DNA from: Phytohabitans kaempferiae
Lineage (GTDB): Bacteria > Actinomycetota > Actinomycetes > Mycobacteriales > Micromonosporaceae
NCBI RefSeq assembly: GCF_042433955.1
Contig: NZ_JBHLUH010000077.1
Location: 1 to 64,000 of the forward strand
Length of the DNA: 64,000 nucleotides
Reading direction: 5' to 3'
Of this stretch, positions 7,850 to 17,600 are shown piece by piece; position 1 is the first letter of the stretch, and each line of letters opens with the position of its first letter. The position numbers were made by a program, and so were the translations under genes. Below the pieces are notes generated by a model. The model did not search any database. It was not told where the DNA came from and saw only the letters and a program-made list of their open reading frames with translations.

Positions 7850-8476
7850 ATGAGAAGGCGCCGCGTGGGTTTGCTTGACATCGGCCTCGACTCCTACTTC
7901 GACAAGGCCATGGCGTTCGTCCAATCGACGATCGAGAACATCAACGTGGACTACGACGAACCCGTGATCGACGTCGACTTCGTCCGATCTCGCGATCCTG
8001 ACACGGTTCTCACGGCGTTCACTGCGTCCTGTGATGTTCTGCATGTGATGGCGCATGGCGATCACAGCATCTCGCCGACGTTCAGTAGCAGCGACGAGAA
8101 GACCAACATCTCACTCGAAGATCTTGGTGAGCGTGCTGCCGACCAGGGCCGAGGCATCTCGGCTGGCGCGATCCTCGCTGACGGATGCAAGACCGGTACC
8201 GGCGTCTGGCAGAAGGCAGTGCGCGACTGCCTGCAGGGCGAAGTCACCTACATAGGTACCTCTGCCAAGATCGGGTGGCATGAGAGCACCGTCTTCTGTT
8301 CGGCGTTCTACGGCGCGCTCTTCCGCAACAAAGGCAAGGGACTGTCCCCTGCGGAACAGGCCGAGGACGCGGCAAACCGCGCGCAGGAGGCATATGTGTT
8401 GCTGACCGACCGGAGCTGCCCGTACAGGGTGATGACGCTGGCTCCAAGCAGACGCGCGAGACAAGTCTTCGTGTGA
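7850..8476 (+). CDS. Stand-alone caspase-like (CHAT-type) cysteine peptidase
   Basis: 208 residues. A hydrophobic strand ends in His-Gly (VLHVMAHGD, His69-Gly70) and a second strand ends in Cys (GAILADGCKTGTG, Cys113). This is the His-Gly...Cys arrangement of clan CD peptidases, closest to CHAT domains whose second motif reads LSACxTG. TYIGTSAKIGWHES and FCSAFYGALF follow, as in the C-terminal strands of CHAT folds. Unusually, there is no TPR, GTPase, NACHT or other sensor part, so the protein is almost only the peptidase domain. The start has a good ribosome site (GGGAAGGG). It lies 59 bp from the end of the BREX operon and converges on it. In known defence systems CHAT peptidases are activated by partners; here the partner is not obvious. 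Confidence 0.72.
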   Translation: MRRRRVGLLDIGLDSYFDKAMAFVQSTIENINVDYDEPVIDVDFVRSRDPDTVLTAFTASCDVLHVMAHGDHSISPTFSSSDEKTNISLEDLGERAADQGRGISAGAILADGCKTGTGVWQKAVRDCLQGEVTYIGTSAKIGWHESTVFCSAFYGALFRNKGKGLSPAEQAEDAANRAQEAYVLLTDRSCPYRVMTLAPSRRARQVFV

Positions 8477-8535
8477 GGGTTTGGACGAAACCGCTGGTGA
8501 TGCCGGTCCCTACGCTCTCGGGCATCATCAGAAAT

Positions 8536-10632
8536 TTACTGCGGCGACGACCACCTCAACGCAGCGCTTCCGATCTGGCGCGCGGCTGGCTCGTCACTGA
8601 GTCTGGCTGCGAGAGTGGACGCGGCCAGGTCAGGGGGCAGGGCTTCGGCGAACTTCAGTCCGCGTACCGCCTCCTCGGCAATAACCGGCGGGGGGAGTTC
8701 GCCCGCCATGACCTCGTCAAGCGCGGTTCGGAACTCCTTACGCCCGATCTCCGCGCGCAGCCGTAAGCAGTGGTTCTCAGGACGTTCGTCCGCTTCCACA
8801 ACGTGCTCCAAGGCAGCGGCCAGCGTCGCGTTGCCTCGGCCACCGGCCCACGTCCACCAACACAGCTCGTCGTCGCGGCGCTCGATCACCGTCCCGGACT
8901 CCCAGACCTGGTGGCTCGACTCCTGGCGAAGCGTGCCCAACGCCTTCTCCGCCCGCTGGGACAGCTCGACGTCCGGCGTTTTGCCTAGCAGTACGGAGCG
9001 CTGGGCTTGGCTCAGCTCGTATGACTCGGGCGGCAGCGCGCCCTGCCACAGGCTGCGAGCTGGCAGGTCGCTGGGCTCGACGTAACAGCGGTGGCGGTTC
9101 CAGTCGACATGCGTCACCCGCCAGGCTCGACCACCGAGGGCGAGCACCCGCGGGCCTTCGGTCTTGCGCATCAGCATGAGCGGATCGGCGGCGCCGACCT
9201 CGTGCCGGCCATAGAGGACGACGAATTGTGGTGCGGCGGTGAAGACGGCGAGCAGCTCCATGAAGTTGCGCCGGCCGTACTGCCGCTCGGCCTCGGGCCC
9301 GATGAACAGCATCCCGCCGTCGTGCTCAAGGTGTCCGGTCTCGACCAGCCATCGTGCGACCTCGGAGGCAGTGTCGTCGAAGATGGGCAGGTCGCCCCAC
9401 CACTCGCGCCAGACGTTCTCGCCGACTCGGCCTTCTTGCAGACAGAGAGCGAGTAGCTGTTGCGCGCTGATGTGCCGAGGGCTGGGTGGTGCTTGTACCG
9501 GCTCTACGAACCCGTCGCGCCACAGCGACAGCAGTCCGGCGGCCCGCAGCAGCGCGTCGCGCCTGGTCGCGAGGAACAGGGTGTTGCGGCTGCTGCCGGC
9601 CCGACGGCCGGTGCGGCCGAGTCGCTGAAGGAACGAAGCCACGGTGCGCGGCGCGTCGATCTGGATGACCCGGTCGAGGTCGCCGACGTCGATGCCCAGT
9701 TCCAGCGTTGATGTCGAGACGATGACGCAGTCGCGGGCCTCGGCGAACGCTTTCTCCGCCTCATGGCGCTCCTGTGCGGACAGCGACGAGTGCGAGACAA
9801 ACGTGGTCACTGATTTGCCGCGCAGCGCCAACGCGAGCGCCTCGACCTGGCTGCGCGTCTCACAGAACACAAGCCGCTTCTCACCCTGGTGCAGCGCGCT
9901 GATGACGGTGGCCGCGTTGGGCATGCTGCCCACATAGTCAAGACCGACCTCCGCGGCGGGCGCGGTCGCAGGCGAAGTGCCAGCCAGCACGACCGCTGGG
10001 CGGTTTGCCGCGCCGGCGCCCTGTAGCCAGCCGAGGAGCTGTTCGGGGTTGCCGACGGTTGCCGACAGGCCGATTCGCTGGAGCGGGCGTCCCGCCAGCC
10101 TGCCTAAGCGTTCCAGGACGGCCAGCAGGTGCCAGCCGCGGTCGTCGCCGGCGAAGGCGTGCACTTCGTCGACGATGACAGTGCGCACATCCGCGAAGAA
10201 CTCGCACGGGTTGACCAGCGACGAGACGAGCAGGGATTCGATCGACTCGGGTGTGGTGAGCAGGATGTCCGGTCGCTCGACGCGCATGCGGCGACGCTGG
10301 GTCTGGGTGGTGTCGCCGTGCCAGAGCCCGGCGTCGCGACCGACCCATCTGGCGTACGCGTCCACGCGTGGGTGGAGGTTGTTGAGCAGTGCGCGGAGTG
10401 GGCAGACGTACAGCACCGACAGGCCACGCCAGCCGTTCTCGATCATCGCGGTGAGTATCGGGAAGACGGCCGCCTCGGTCTTGCCACCTGCGGTGGGGGC
10501 CAGCAGCAGCGCGTCCGCGCCGTCCGTCAGCGGCTCGATCGCCATCTCCTGCAGCGGGCGAAGCGACGGCCAGCCGAGGGTGTTGACGATGTGGTGCACG
10601 ACGCTCGGGTGGAGCCGGTCGATGCCGGTCAC
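8536..10632 (-). CDS. brxHI: BrxHI: Lhr-like DEAD/DEAH helicase of BREX type 2
   Basis: 698 residues. Superfamily 2 helicase motifs are in order: Walker A APTAGGKT (residues 45-52), DEVH (155-158), SAT, and motif VI QRLGRTGRRAG (about 335-350), followed by an Lhr-type winged-helix and C-terminal region. An Lhr-like helicase as last gene of a pgl operon defines BREX type 2. It begins 25 bases after brxD, the only gap between the operon's genes, and ends facing the CHAT-like gene. Probable role: moving on or unwinding DNA during BREX methylation or exclusion; the exact role is not known. It is cytoplasmic and has all catalytic residues. Confidence 0.92.
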   Translation of the reverse strand: MTGIDRLHPSVVHHIVNTLGWPSLRPLQEMAIEPLTDGADALLLAPTAGGKTEAAVFPILTAMIENGWRGLSVLYVCPLRALLNNLHPRVDAYARWVGRDAGLWHGDTTQTQRRRMRVERPDILLTTPESIESLLVSSLVNPCEFFADVRTVIVDEVHAFAGDDRGWHLLAVLERLGRLAGRPLQRIGLSATVGNPEQLLGWLQGAGAANRPAVVLAGTSPATAPAAEVGLDYVGSMPNAATVISALHQGEKRLVFCETRSQVEALALALRGKSVTTFVSHSSLSAQERHEAEKAFAEARDCVIVSTSTLELGIDVGDLDRVIQIDAPRTVASFLQRLGRTGRRAGSSRNTLFLATRRDALLRAAGLLSLWRDGFVEPVQAPPSPRHISAQQLLALCLQEGRVGENVWREWWGDLPIFDDTASEVARWLVETGHLEHDGGMLFIGPEAERQYGRRNFMELLAVFTAAPQFVVLYGRHEVGAADPLMLMRKTEGPRVLALGGRAWRVTHVDWNRHRCYVEPSDLPARSLWQGALPPESYELSQAQRSVLLGKTPDVELSQRAEKALGTLRQESSHQVWESGTVIERRDDELCWWTWAGGRGNATLAAALEHVVEADERPENHCLRLRAEIGRKEFRTALDEVMAGELPPPVIAEEAVRGLKFAEALPPDLAASTLAARLSDEPAARQIGSAALRWSSPQ

Positions 10633-10657
10633 GGCGCCGCCGCGCTAGGTCGCCTGT

Positions 10658-11992
10658 TCACGGCAGGTCGAGCTCGATGTCGTCGACGCTCCGGACGGCG
10701 AGCCCGGCCGCGTTGCGTTCGACATCGGTCAGCTCGCTCGTGCCGAGGGTGAGCTGGTAGTGCCTGCGCGGGTCGAAGTCGGTGTGTAGCTCGACCCGGT
10801 CGAGCACGTCGGCGACCAGCTTCTTCAGGAACACTCGCGGGGCGATCCCGACCTTGCCGCCGAGCTGCCCGGTGACTGCCTGAGCCAGCGTCGCGAGGTA
10901 GGCGTCATCGACCGACGGGGCAACCCGGGCGGCGTCGGGAGAACCGGCGACGAAGAGGTCGCGCACCCGGACGCCGAGTTCGCGGAGCCCGTCCTGGGTG
11001 AAGCCAGGCAGGCGGATCTGCACAGCTCGCGGGTTGTCGAACCGGGCTTCGGTCGTGAAGTCGGTCGCCAGGCGCTGGGCCAGCGGGGGCAGGCGTTGCG
11101 CGCCTTGATTGCCCTCGAAGAAAGGAGGCGTTCCGGTGATCACGAGGTACAGGCCGGGAAACCGTCCACTGTCGATCTCGTCGATCAGCTGGCGCAGTGC
11201 GTTGAGCGCCTTGTCGCGCGAGTCAGTCCGCATCCGCTGGAGCGTCTCGACCTCGTCCAGGACGACGAGCAGCCCGGGATGGCCGCAGTCACGCAACACG
11301 GTCAGCAGGCCCTGCAGGAATCCGAACGCTCCGAAGTGGTCAAGCTCGCCCTTCACACCGGCCGCCCGACGTGCCGCGGCGGCGACGTTGGGCTGACCAC
11401 CGAGCCATGCGGCCAGGCCGTCAGCGGTGCTGACGTCGCCGGCAGCCGTGGCGGTGCGGTATCCGCGCAACGCCGCGGCGAAGGTCGGGGTCGTGCGGGC
11501 GATCCCGCCCAGCCGCTTCTCCAGCAGTTCGCCGACGGCCGTGTCCAGGCCCTTAGCGTCGCTCTCCGCCACCGCACCGGCGGCGAGCACCTCCTCTTCC
11601 AGGGTGAACATCCAGTTGTCGAGGACGGGCCGCAGCGCCGAGGGCGGGAACTCCTCGGTGGTGAGGTTTTCGGTGATCCGCCGGTACAGGGTCTCCAGGC
11701 GGTGCAGCGGTGTCTCGGTCTCGGAGATCTGGACCTCGGCGGTGGCGAGGCCGCGGCGCTTGGCCCGTTCGGCGAGCCAGCGGGTGAAGAACGTCTTGCC
11801 GGCGCCGTACTCGCCACGGACGGCTTTGAAGACGGATCCACCGTCGATCACCGTGCCGAGCTCCGCGTCGACGGCGGACTCGAACCGGTCGAGGCCGACG
11901 GCGAGTACGTCGAGGCCGTTGCGGGGGACGGTGCCCCGACGCAGGGCGTCGATGACCTCCCGGCGTCGGCGCTGGCTGATCTCGACCGTCAC
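10658..11992 (-). CDS. brxD: BrxD: BREX type 2 ATP-binding protein
   Basis: 444 residues with Walker A GEYGAGKT (residues 60-67) and a Walker B LLVVLDEVE (about residue 250), in the DUF2791 (BrxD) AAA-like family. Its start overlaps the end of pglZ by four bases (11989-11992). BrxD occurs in BREX types 2 and 6 and is always near pglZ and the Lhr-like helicase, as here. It probably couples ATP hydrolysis to assembly of the BREX complex; its biochemical role is not established. No damage to motifs is seen. Confidence 0.92.
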   Translation of the reverse strand: MTVEISQRRRREVIDALRRGTVPRNGLDVLAVGLDRFESAVDAELGTVIDGGSVFKAVRGEYGAGKTFFTRWLAERAKRRGLATAEVQISETETPLHRLETLYRRITENLTTEEFPPSALRPVLDNWMFTLEEEVLAAGAVAESDAKGLDTAVGELLEKRLGGIARTTPTFAAALRGYRTATAAGDVSTADGLAAWLGGQPNVAAAARRAAGVKGELDHFGAFGFLQGLLTVLRDCGHPGLLVVLDEVETLQRMRTDSRDKALNALRQLIDEIDSGRFPGLYLVITGTPPFFEGNQGAQRLPPLAQRLATDFTTEARFDNPRAVQIRLPGFTQDGLRELGVRVRDLFVAGSPDAARVAPSVDDAYLATLAQAVTGQLGGKVGIAPRVFLKKLVADVLDRVELHTDFDPRRHYQLTLGTSELTDVERNAAGLAVRSVDDIELDLP

Positions 11993-14646
11993 GGTGCCGA
12001 CCCTAGCTGGAACTGCTCGCGCAAGAGCCGTTCATCGAGCACCAGCGTCTGCCCGTCCGGGTCGATGTCGAGCACCGGATAGCCCTCTACCTGAAGCAGC
12101 CGACGCAGGGCAGTGATGGTGAGGTTGATCCGGTGGGCCGGGATGCCTGCCTCGGCGGCCACCGTTTCGACACGCGCTCGGCCACCTGCATCCACCAGTG
12201 CGGAGAGCAGTGCGGACACGCGGTCGTCCGGCAGGCTCGACCGTCCCAGGAGCTTGTGCCGCTTCTGGTAGATGTCGCTGTCCAGGAGGGCGGAGACCAC
12301 CGCCGGCACCGCGCCCGCCGCCGCGGTCGGTGCGGGCGAGACGGGAACGGACTCGAAGAGCGTGCCCGGCGTGGTGGGCACCGCTGCGACCTCAGGCGCG
12401 GGCGCGACCGGGCCGCGCCACCAGGCCGGTGAGGCGACCGGGGCGCCCTCCCATCCCGGTACGGCGTCCTCGGCGGTGGCCGAAAGGATGGTCAGCGGGA
12501 TCACGGCCTCGGCTGCACTGGCGCCACCGTGGTAGCCGGCCTTGCGCGGCGCGTAGCGCACGGTTTCCCGCCATGGCAGCACGACGCGACCGCCGCCGAA
12601 GGCGACGCGGGGCCCTTCGAACAGCAGCTCGCCTTCGCCTGCCGGGGTGTCGGCCGACCGCCACCTCGATCCGCCGGTCGGGTTGGAGCGCAACTGCATC
12701 TCCGGGCCACGGTCCACGATGTGGCCGTGGTCGGACAGCAGCACGACGATCCGGTCGTGGGCGTGCGCGAGCAGGTCACGCACGGCGCGAACTGTCTGCG
12801 TGGTCCACTCGGTGATGCCGGGCTCGGAGCTCTCCAGCGCATCGTCGATGGTGTTGACGACTGCGGCGACGAGCCGGAGCTTGGGGTCGGCCAGCGCGTC
12901 GACAACGTTCCGGTCGAGGCTGGCGCCGGAGCCGGCGCGCAGGTCGGCCTTGTGCAGCAGCCGTACGCCGGAGCCGAGCGCGGCGGCGAGGCCGTCGCGC
13001 TCCTCCGCCTGCTGGCCGACGGTGATCCGTCCGGCGAAGAGTGACGCCCGGCTGACCTGGGTCAGTGTCGGGAGGGCGGCGAGGACCCCGACCCGTGGGC
13101 CGCCGCCGGGAGTCAACTCGACCCAGCCCTGCTCGGCCACCGACTGCACCAATTCGGTGCTGGCCGACACGCTCATGCCGTCGACAACCAGGAGCAGGAC
13201 GCGCCGCTTGGCGTCGAGGATCGGCCGTACCACTCGTGCTAGCACGTCCTCGACCCGCAGCATCCCGCCCGGTGCGGTGTCCGCGACGGTCGCCGCCGAG
13301 AGGAGCGTGGCGAACCGCTGGTCGTGGGCGGCGCGGCGTGCATCGACCGCAGCGTGCAGGTTCTGGTACGCGGAGGCCACGTACGGGTCGGGGTCGCCCG
13401 CCCACACATCCAGCCGGGCGCGGTCTACCCAGCCGTGCTCGGTGACCTGCCGCGCCACGGCCTCCGCGAGGGTGACCGGCTGCGGTGGCTCGGGCATGGC
13501 CAGCCAGCGCAGCAGCCGTACGGCCATCTCTGCCAGCGTTGCCCGGTCGCCGGTCGCGGCGAGCCGGTGGCGGCGCAGCGTCCGTAGCGCATCTTCGACG
13601 GCAGCCAGCGCCGCCGGCTGCGGCTTCGCCAGCGCCGCGCGGAGCTTGTCAGCGAAGTCGTGTAGCCGCGCGTTGAGCGCGGCGGGCAGCAGGTCGGAGC
13701 GGACGAGCAGGGCCTCCGCCTGGACCGCGCGTGCGATCTCCTCCGCGCGGGCGAGGACCCGGACCACCAGTTGCCGGTCCGGCCCGTCGACGGCACGTTC
13801 GACCCATGCCTGTGCGGCCTCGCCCCAGGCGACGGCATCGGCGCTGCTGGGCTGAGTGCCACCGAGAAGGTGCTCCAAACGCGCCCGTGCGGCGGTGACC
13901 GCCGTCGACAGCGGAACGTCGGGCGCCCAGAGGAGCCGTGCGAGCAGGCCGAGCGGGATGGCGTCGGTGCCGTTGCCGGCGTCGACGCACGCCATCGCCC
14001 AGCGGGCCGGTGCGCCCGCGGTGTCAGCGAGCCATGTGGCCACGCTGACGCGCAGCCAGGCGGGCAGTGCGGCGTACTGAACGACGTCGACGCTTTTGTT
14101 GACGGTCCAGTCCAGGATGCCGGCGCTGTCCAGGTCGCCGCCGCTGACGTTGAGCAGCGTCGCGCTGAGGCTGCGCATGGCATGCCCGCGGGTCAGCACG
14201 CTGCCGGTGATCGGGGGCCAGCCCTGATCGGGCGTGTGCTCGACCAGCGCCTCGGCGAGCCAGGTCCCTTCCTTGACCAGGGCCGGATCCAGGTCAGCCA
14301 CCGCGAACTGGGCGCGCACCAGCTCCCATGGCTCGATGCTGACTGGGCGCAGTTTCGCGCAGTGTGCGAGTAGCCCGACCCCGAGGGTGTCCTCGTCGCA
14401 GTCGGTGAGGATCACCAACCGCTCGTCCGGCTTCTGGTCGACCAGGGCGGCGCGCATCGCCAGCGGAGAAGGACAGGCCACCACGCGCACCGGCTGCCCG
14501 CCGATGTCCAGCAGGTCCGGGGCGTTCCAGACCGGTCTGGCTTGGATCGCGAGCACCTGGCCGTCGCGGGCGCGGCGTAGCCAGTCCTGGGCCAGCCGGC
14601 GTACCTGGGCCTCGGTGGCGACCGGCACCGCGCGCGTGTCGGTCAC
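11989..14646 (-). CDS. pglZ: PglZ: alkaline-phosphatase-fold protein of BREX type 2
   Basis: 885 residues. The PglZ domain is marked by VLLLVVDGMS (metal-binding Asp, about residue 490) and VLLSDHGHIVDRG (Asp-His, about residue 645), the alkaline-phosphatase-superfamily metal ligands. The N-terminal half is an all-helical region typical of type 2 PglZ; the C-terminus is a winged-helix-like tail. PglZ is the signature gene of all BREX systems and is needed for protection. In the Streptomyces Pgl system it has been regarded as an antitoxin-like partner of PglX. It is joined to pglY and brxD by 4-base overlaps. Confidence 0.95.
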   Translation of the reverse strand: MTDTRAVPVATEAQVRRLAQDWLRRARDGQVLAIQARPVWNAPDLLDIGGQPVRVVACPSPLAMRAALVDQKPDERLVILTDCDEDTLGVGLLAHCAKLRPVSIEPWELVRAQFAVADLDPALVKEGTWLAEALVEHTPDQGWPPITGSVLTRGHAMRSLSATLLNVSGGDLDSAGILDWTVNKSVDVVQYAALPAWLRVSVATWLADTAGAPARWAMACVDAGNGTDAIPLGLLARLLWAPDVPLSTAVTAARARLEHLLGGTQPSSADAVAWGEAAQAWVERAVDGPDRQLVVRVLARAEEIARAVQAEALLVRSDLLPAALNARLHDFADKLRAALAKPQPAALAAVEDALRTLRRHRLAATGDRATLAEMAVRLLRWLAMPEPPQPVTLAEAVARQVTEHGWVDRARLDVWAGDPDPYVASAYQNLHAAVDARRAAHDQRFATLLSAATVADTAPGGMLRVEDVLARVVRPILDAKRRVLLLVVDGMSVSASTELVQSVAEQGWVELTPGGGPRVGVLAALPTLTQVSRASLFAGRITVGQQAEERDGLAAALGSGVRLLHKADLRAGSGASLDRNVVDALADPKLRLVAAVVNTIDDALESSEPGITEWTTQTVRAVRDLLAHAHDRIVVLLSDHGHIVDRGPEMQLRSNPTGGSRWRSADTPAGEGELLFEGPRVAFGGGRVVLPWRETVRYAPRKAGYHGGASAAEAVIPLTILSATAEDAVPGWEGAPVASPAWWRGPVAPAPEVAAVPTTPGTLFESVPVSPAPTAAAGAVPAVVSALLDSDIYQKRHKLLGRSSLPDDRVSALLSALVDAGGRARVETVAAEAGIPAHRINLTITALRRLLQVEGYPVLDIDPDGQTLVLDERLLREQFQLGSAP

Positions 14647-17600
14647 GGCTCGACCCGCCAGGTGACGCGCACCCGCTTCCCTGGGTTGTCGGCCATGGCC
14701 TTGGAGATCTTCGCCATCTCCCGTTCCAGGCCAGCGGCGTCCGCGACGGTCGCGTCGCCGGTCGCGGTCGACACGGTGGCCGTCCCGCCGGTCATAGTCG
14801 ATCCGGTGGTCGACGTGGTTGCGGTCGTTGTCGAGGTGCCTGTCGTCGTGGTGACGGTCGGCGTGGTGGCGAGCAGCTCGCTGGCCGCCTTGACTGCGGC
14901 GTCCAGCTCGGCGATCAGATCGCGCTGGAACTGGTCCCGCGTGGCGGCGTCGGCGAGCTGTTCACGCACCATGCGGGCCCGCTCCGCGCGGTCATCTGTG
15001 AGGCCGGCGATCGCGTCGAGCAGCGTCCACTGATTGCTGCGGGTCAGCGCCGCGCCCACCGGTCGGGCGGTCGTCATCGACCGGCTGGCAGTCGTGTCGT
15101 CCACGCCCAGGTCGGCGCTGGCGAGCAGCTCGACCAGCACAACCTCGTCGGTCTCCTGCGCCAGCTCTTCTAGCAGGGTGGCGACCCGGCGCGCGGTGGC
15201 AAGCCGCCCCTCCTCGGCGCCCAGATCCAAGCCCAGCGTCTGGGCGTGCCGCTCCAGCAGCCGCACAAGCTCACGGTTGGTGCCGGACTGGCCGCGCGCG
15301 ACTTCCCGCACCTGCCGGGCGAGATCGGCGACGTTCGCGACCGACCGCAGCGGCGGCAGCATCAGCCCGAAGAGGCCGGCAAGCCTGCGTACCGCCTTCT
15401 GCCACGCCTCTTCCGGCGGCAAGGGCGGGTGGCGCAGCTCAAGCTCGTCGGTGATGTGCTCCAGCGGCGGCTCGGCCACCTTTCCCTCGTACTGGTACCA
15501 GCCCAGATCCTGGTCGAGCGCGAACGCCGCGATGATCAGGTTTTGCAGCGGCTTGTCCAGGCCACGGGCAGGCTGTTCGATCAGCTCGCGCAACACCCGC
15601 ACCGGGAACCGGTCGGTGTAGCCCTCGCCAGCGGCGCCGCGCAACAGGTGCGGGGTCCAGAACGAGGTGGTCATGTTCAGCACGTACTTGTTTTCGACCA
15701 GCTCGCCGAGACGCAACGGGTTACAAATCCGCCGCACCGTCTGCCGATCGTTTTGCTCGACGACCACGCCGCGCGTCTCGTCGGCGACCGCTCGCCGCAC
15801 GTGCTCCAGGACTTTGCGCAGGTCGGTCGGGCGGACCAGCGGCTCGTCCTCCGGCAGGTTTGGCTGTCCGGGGTAGCTCCAGGTCAGCATCTGCCCGGTC
15901 AGGTGGTCGAATGCGGCCTTGAGCGTGCCACCGACGAGGTTGTCGATGCGCAGACCACGGTCCAGCGAACGGAACACCGGCTCCGAGTCGAACTCAACGT
16001 CGGCCGCTTGGGCCGCGGCAGCCCCGTACGCCTGCTTGAGGCAGTCCAGCAAGCGGTCGCGAAGCGCCCGCTGCTGCTGCTCCAGCAGCAGCTTGGCCTG
16101 CTGCCGATCGGGCGCGGACATGTCCGACGCCAGCGCGTAGAGCCGCTCGTCGCCGCCACCGGCGAGCACGTAGTTGAGCTTGAGCAGCGTGCTGACTCCG
16201 CCGAGCCGATCCTCGGTGAGGTAGAACGGCAGCCAGAACACGGTGCGGCACTCCATTCCAGACCGGTGGAGATAGTCCACGCGGGCGAGGTCGTCCCGCC
16301 GGCTGTGCCCGGCCGCGTCAAACGGGTAGTCCACCACCAGCCGCCACGTGTCGCCATTGGGGCGAAGCGTCGCCTCGGGCAGCTCGTCCTTGTCCCGCAC
16401 GTTGCCGAAGACGAGATCGATCTGGTGACGCCGGCCCCGCCACTCACGTGGGTGGCTCAGCTCGGGAGTCACCGAGTCGATGGCCTTGACGCCCAGTTCG
16501 CCGCAGATCAGCTCACGCAGCAGCCGCCGCCGCGCGCCCGGCGTATCCTCCGTCTGCGGGACCCGGTCCAGGATCGCCTGATAGTCCACATCGGACAGCT
16601 CAAGGCTGGTCACCGGATCGGGACCTTCACCGACCCGAATCTCCGGCGCCTCGGTGGACAGCTCCCGCAGCCGGCCGAGCACGATCTGCGGCTCCATGCC
16701 CGGCAGCGGGCTGGCGATGCTGCCGTAGTTGAGCGCGTGCAGCTTGGCCGCCGTCAGGTTGTTCAGCGCCGGCACGTCGGGCACCAGCGCACCGAGCAGG
16801 AGCGTCTTGACCAGGCGATCGTCGATCCGGAACGGGTGCTCGTCGCCCGCACTGGCGGCGCCGGTCTCGTCCAGGCTGTTCCGACGCAGCAGCAAAGGCC
16901 GGAGGTGGGTGCGGTAGAGCGTCCGCGCGGTCTCGAAGTGCTTGCGCAGCGCCGGCTCGTCCGGCAGTTCACCCTTGCCAACCAGCTCGTCGAAAAGCTC
17001 CGCTACGCCGATCAGGTCGTTGACCTGCAGCGTGTCCCGTCGATCGACCAGCAGCCGCAGCATGGTCTTCAGCGCGGTGCGTTCCCGCTGCAATGCCTGC
17101 GACAGCGCGACGAGCGTGGCCACCAGCGCTGGGCTGAACGGGTACAGCCGCCGGAACACCGCCTCGTCCGAGCCGATCCCCGCGTCTTCGAACTGCGCGC
17201 CCAACCGCAGCGTGTCCCACACCTCGGGCCGCCGGCTGATGCCTGCGAACGCGTCGTCGAGCACCTTCTTCGCCGCGTTGTCCTTCGGCTCCAGCAGCCG
17301 CTTCTCGGCGATCAGCGGCAGGTTGCGCTCCTCCAGCGGGATCTCCTGGAACCGGCCGCGCCCGTGCCGGAACACGTCCGAGAACGCCTGGCGCTCCGCG
17401 CCAGGCACGTGCGGGCCGAGGAACGCGGCCAGGTCACGCTGCCGGGCCACAAACGACACCAGTGGTACGGGACGGTGCGCGTCGGCCGACTCGACGAACT
17501 TGGCGAGCTTGCCGCCCTCCTGGTTGACAAACTCCAGGTTTGACAGGTGCTGCGAGAGCCACAGCACCAGCTCGTCGAGGAAGAGGACGACCACGTCGTA

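Noticed and set aside
15246..17543. 765-codon plus-strand frame opposite pglY
   Set aside because: It is the antisense shadow of pglY, whose P-loop motifs, length and operon overlaps are clear.
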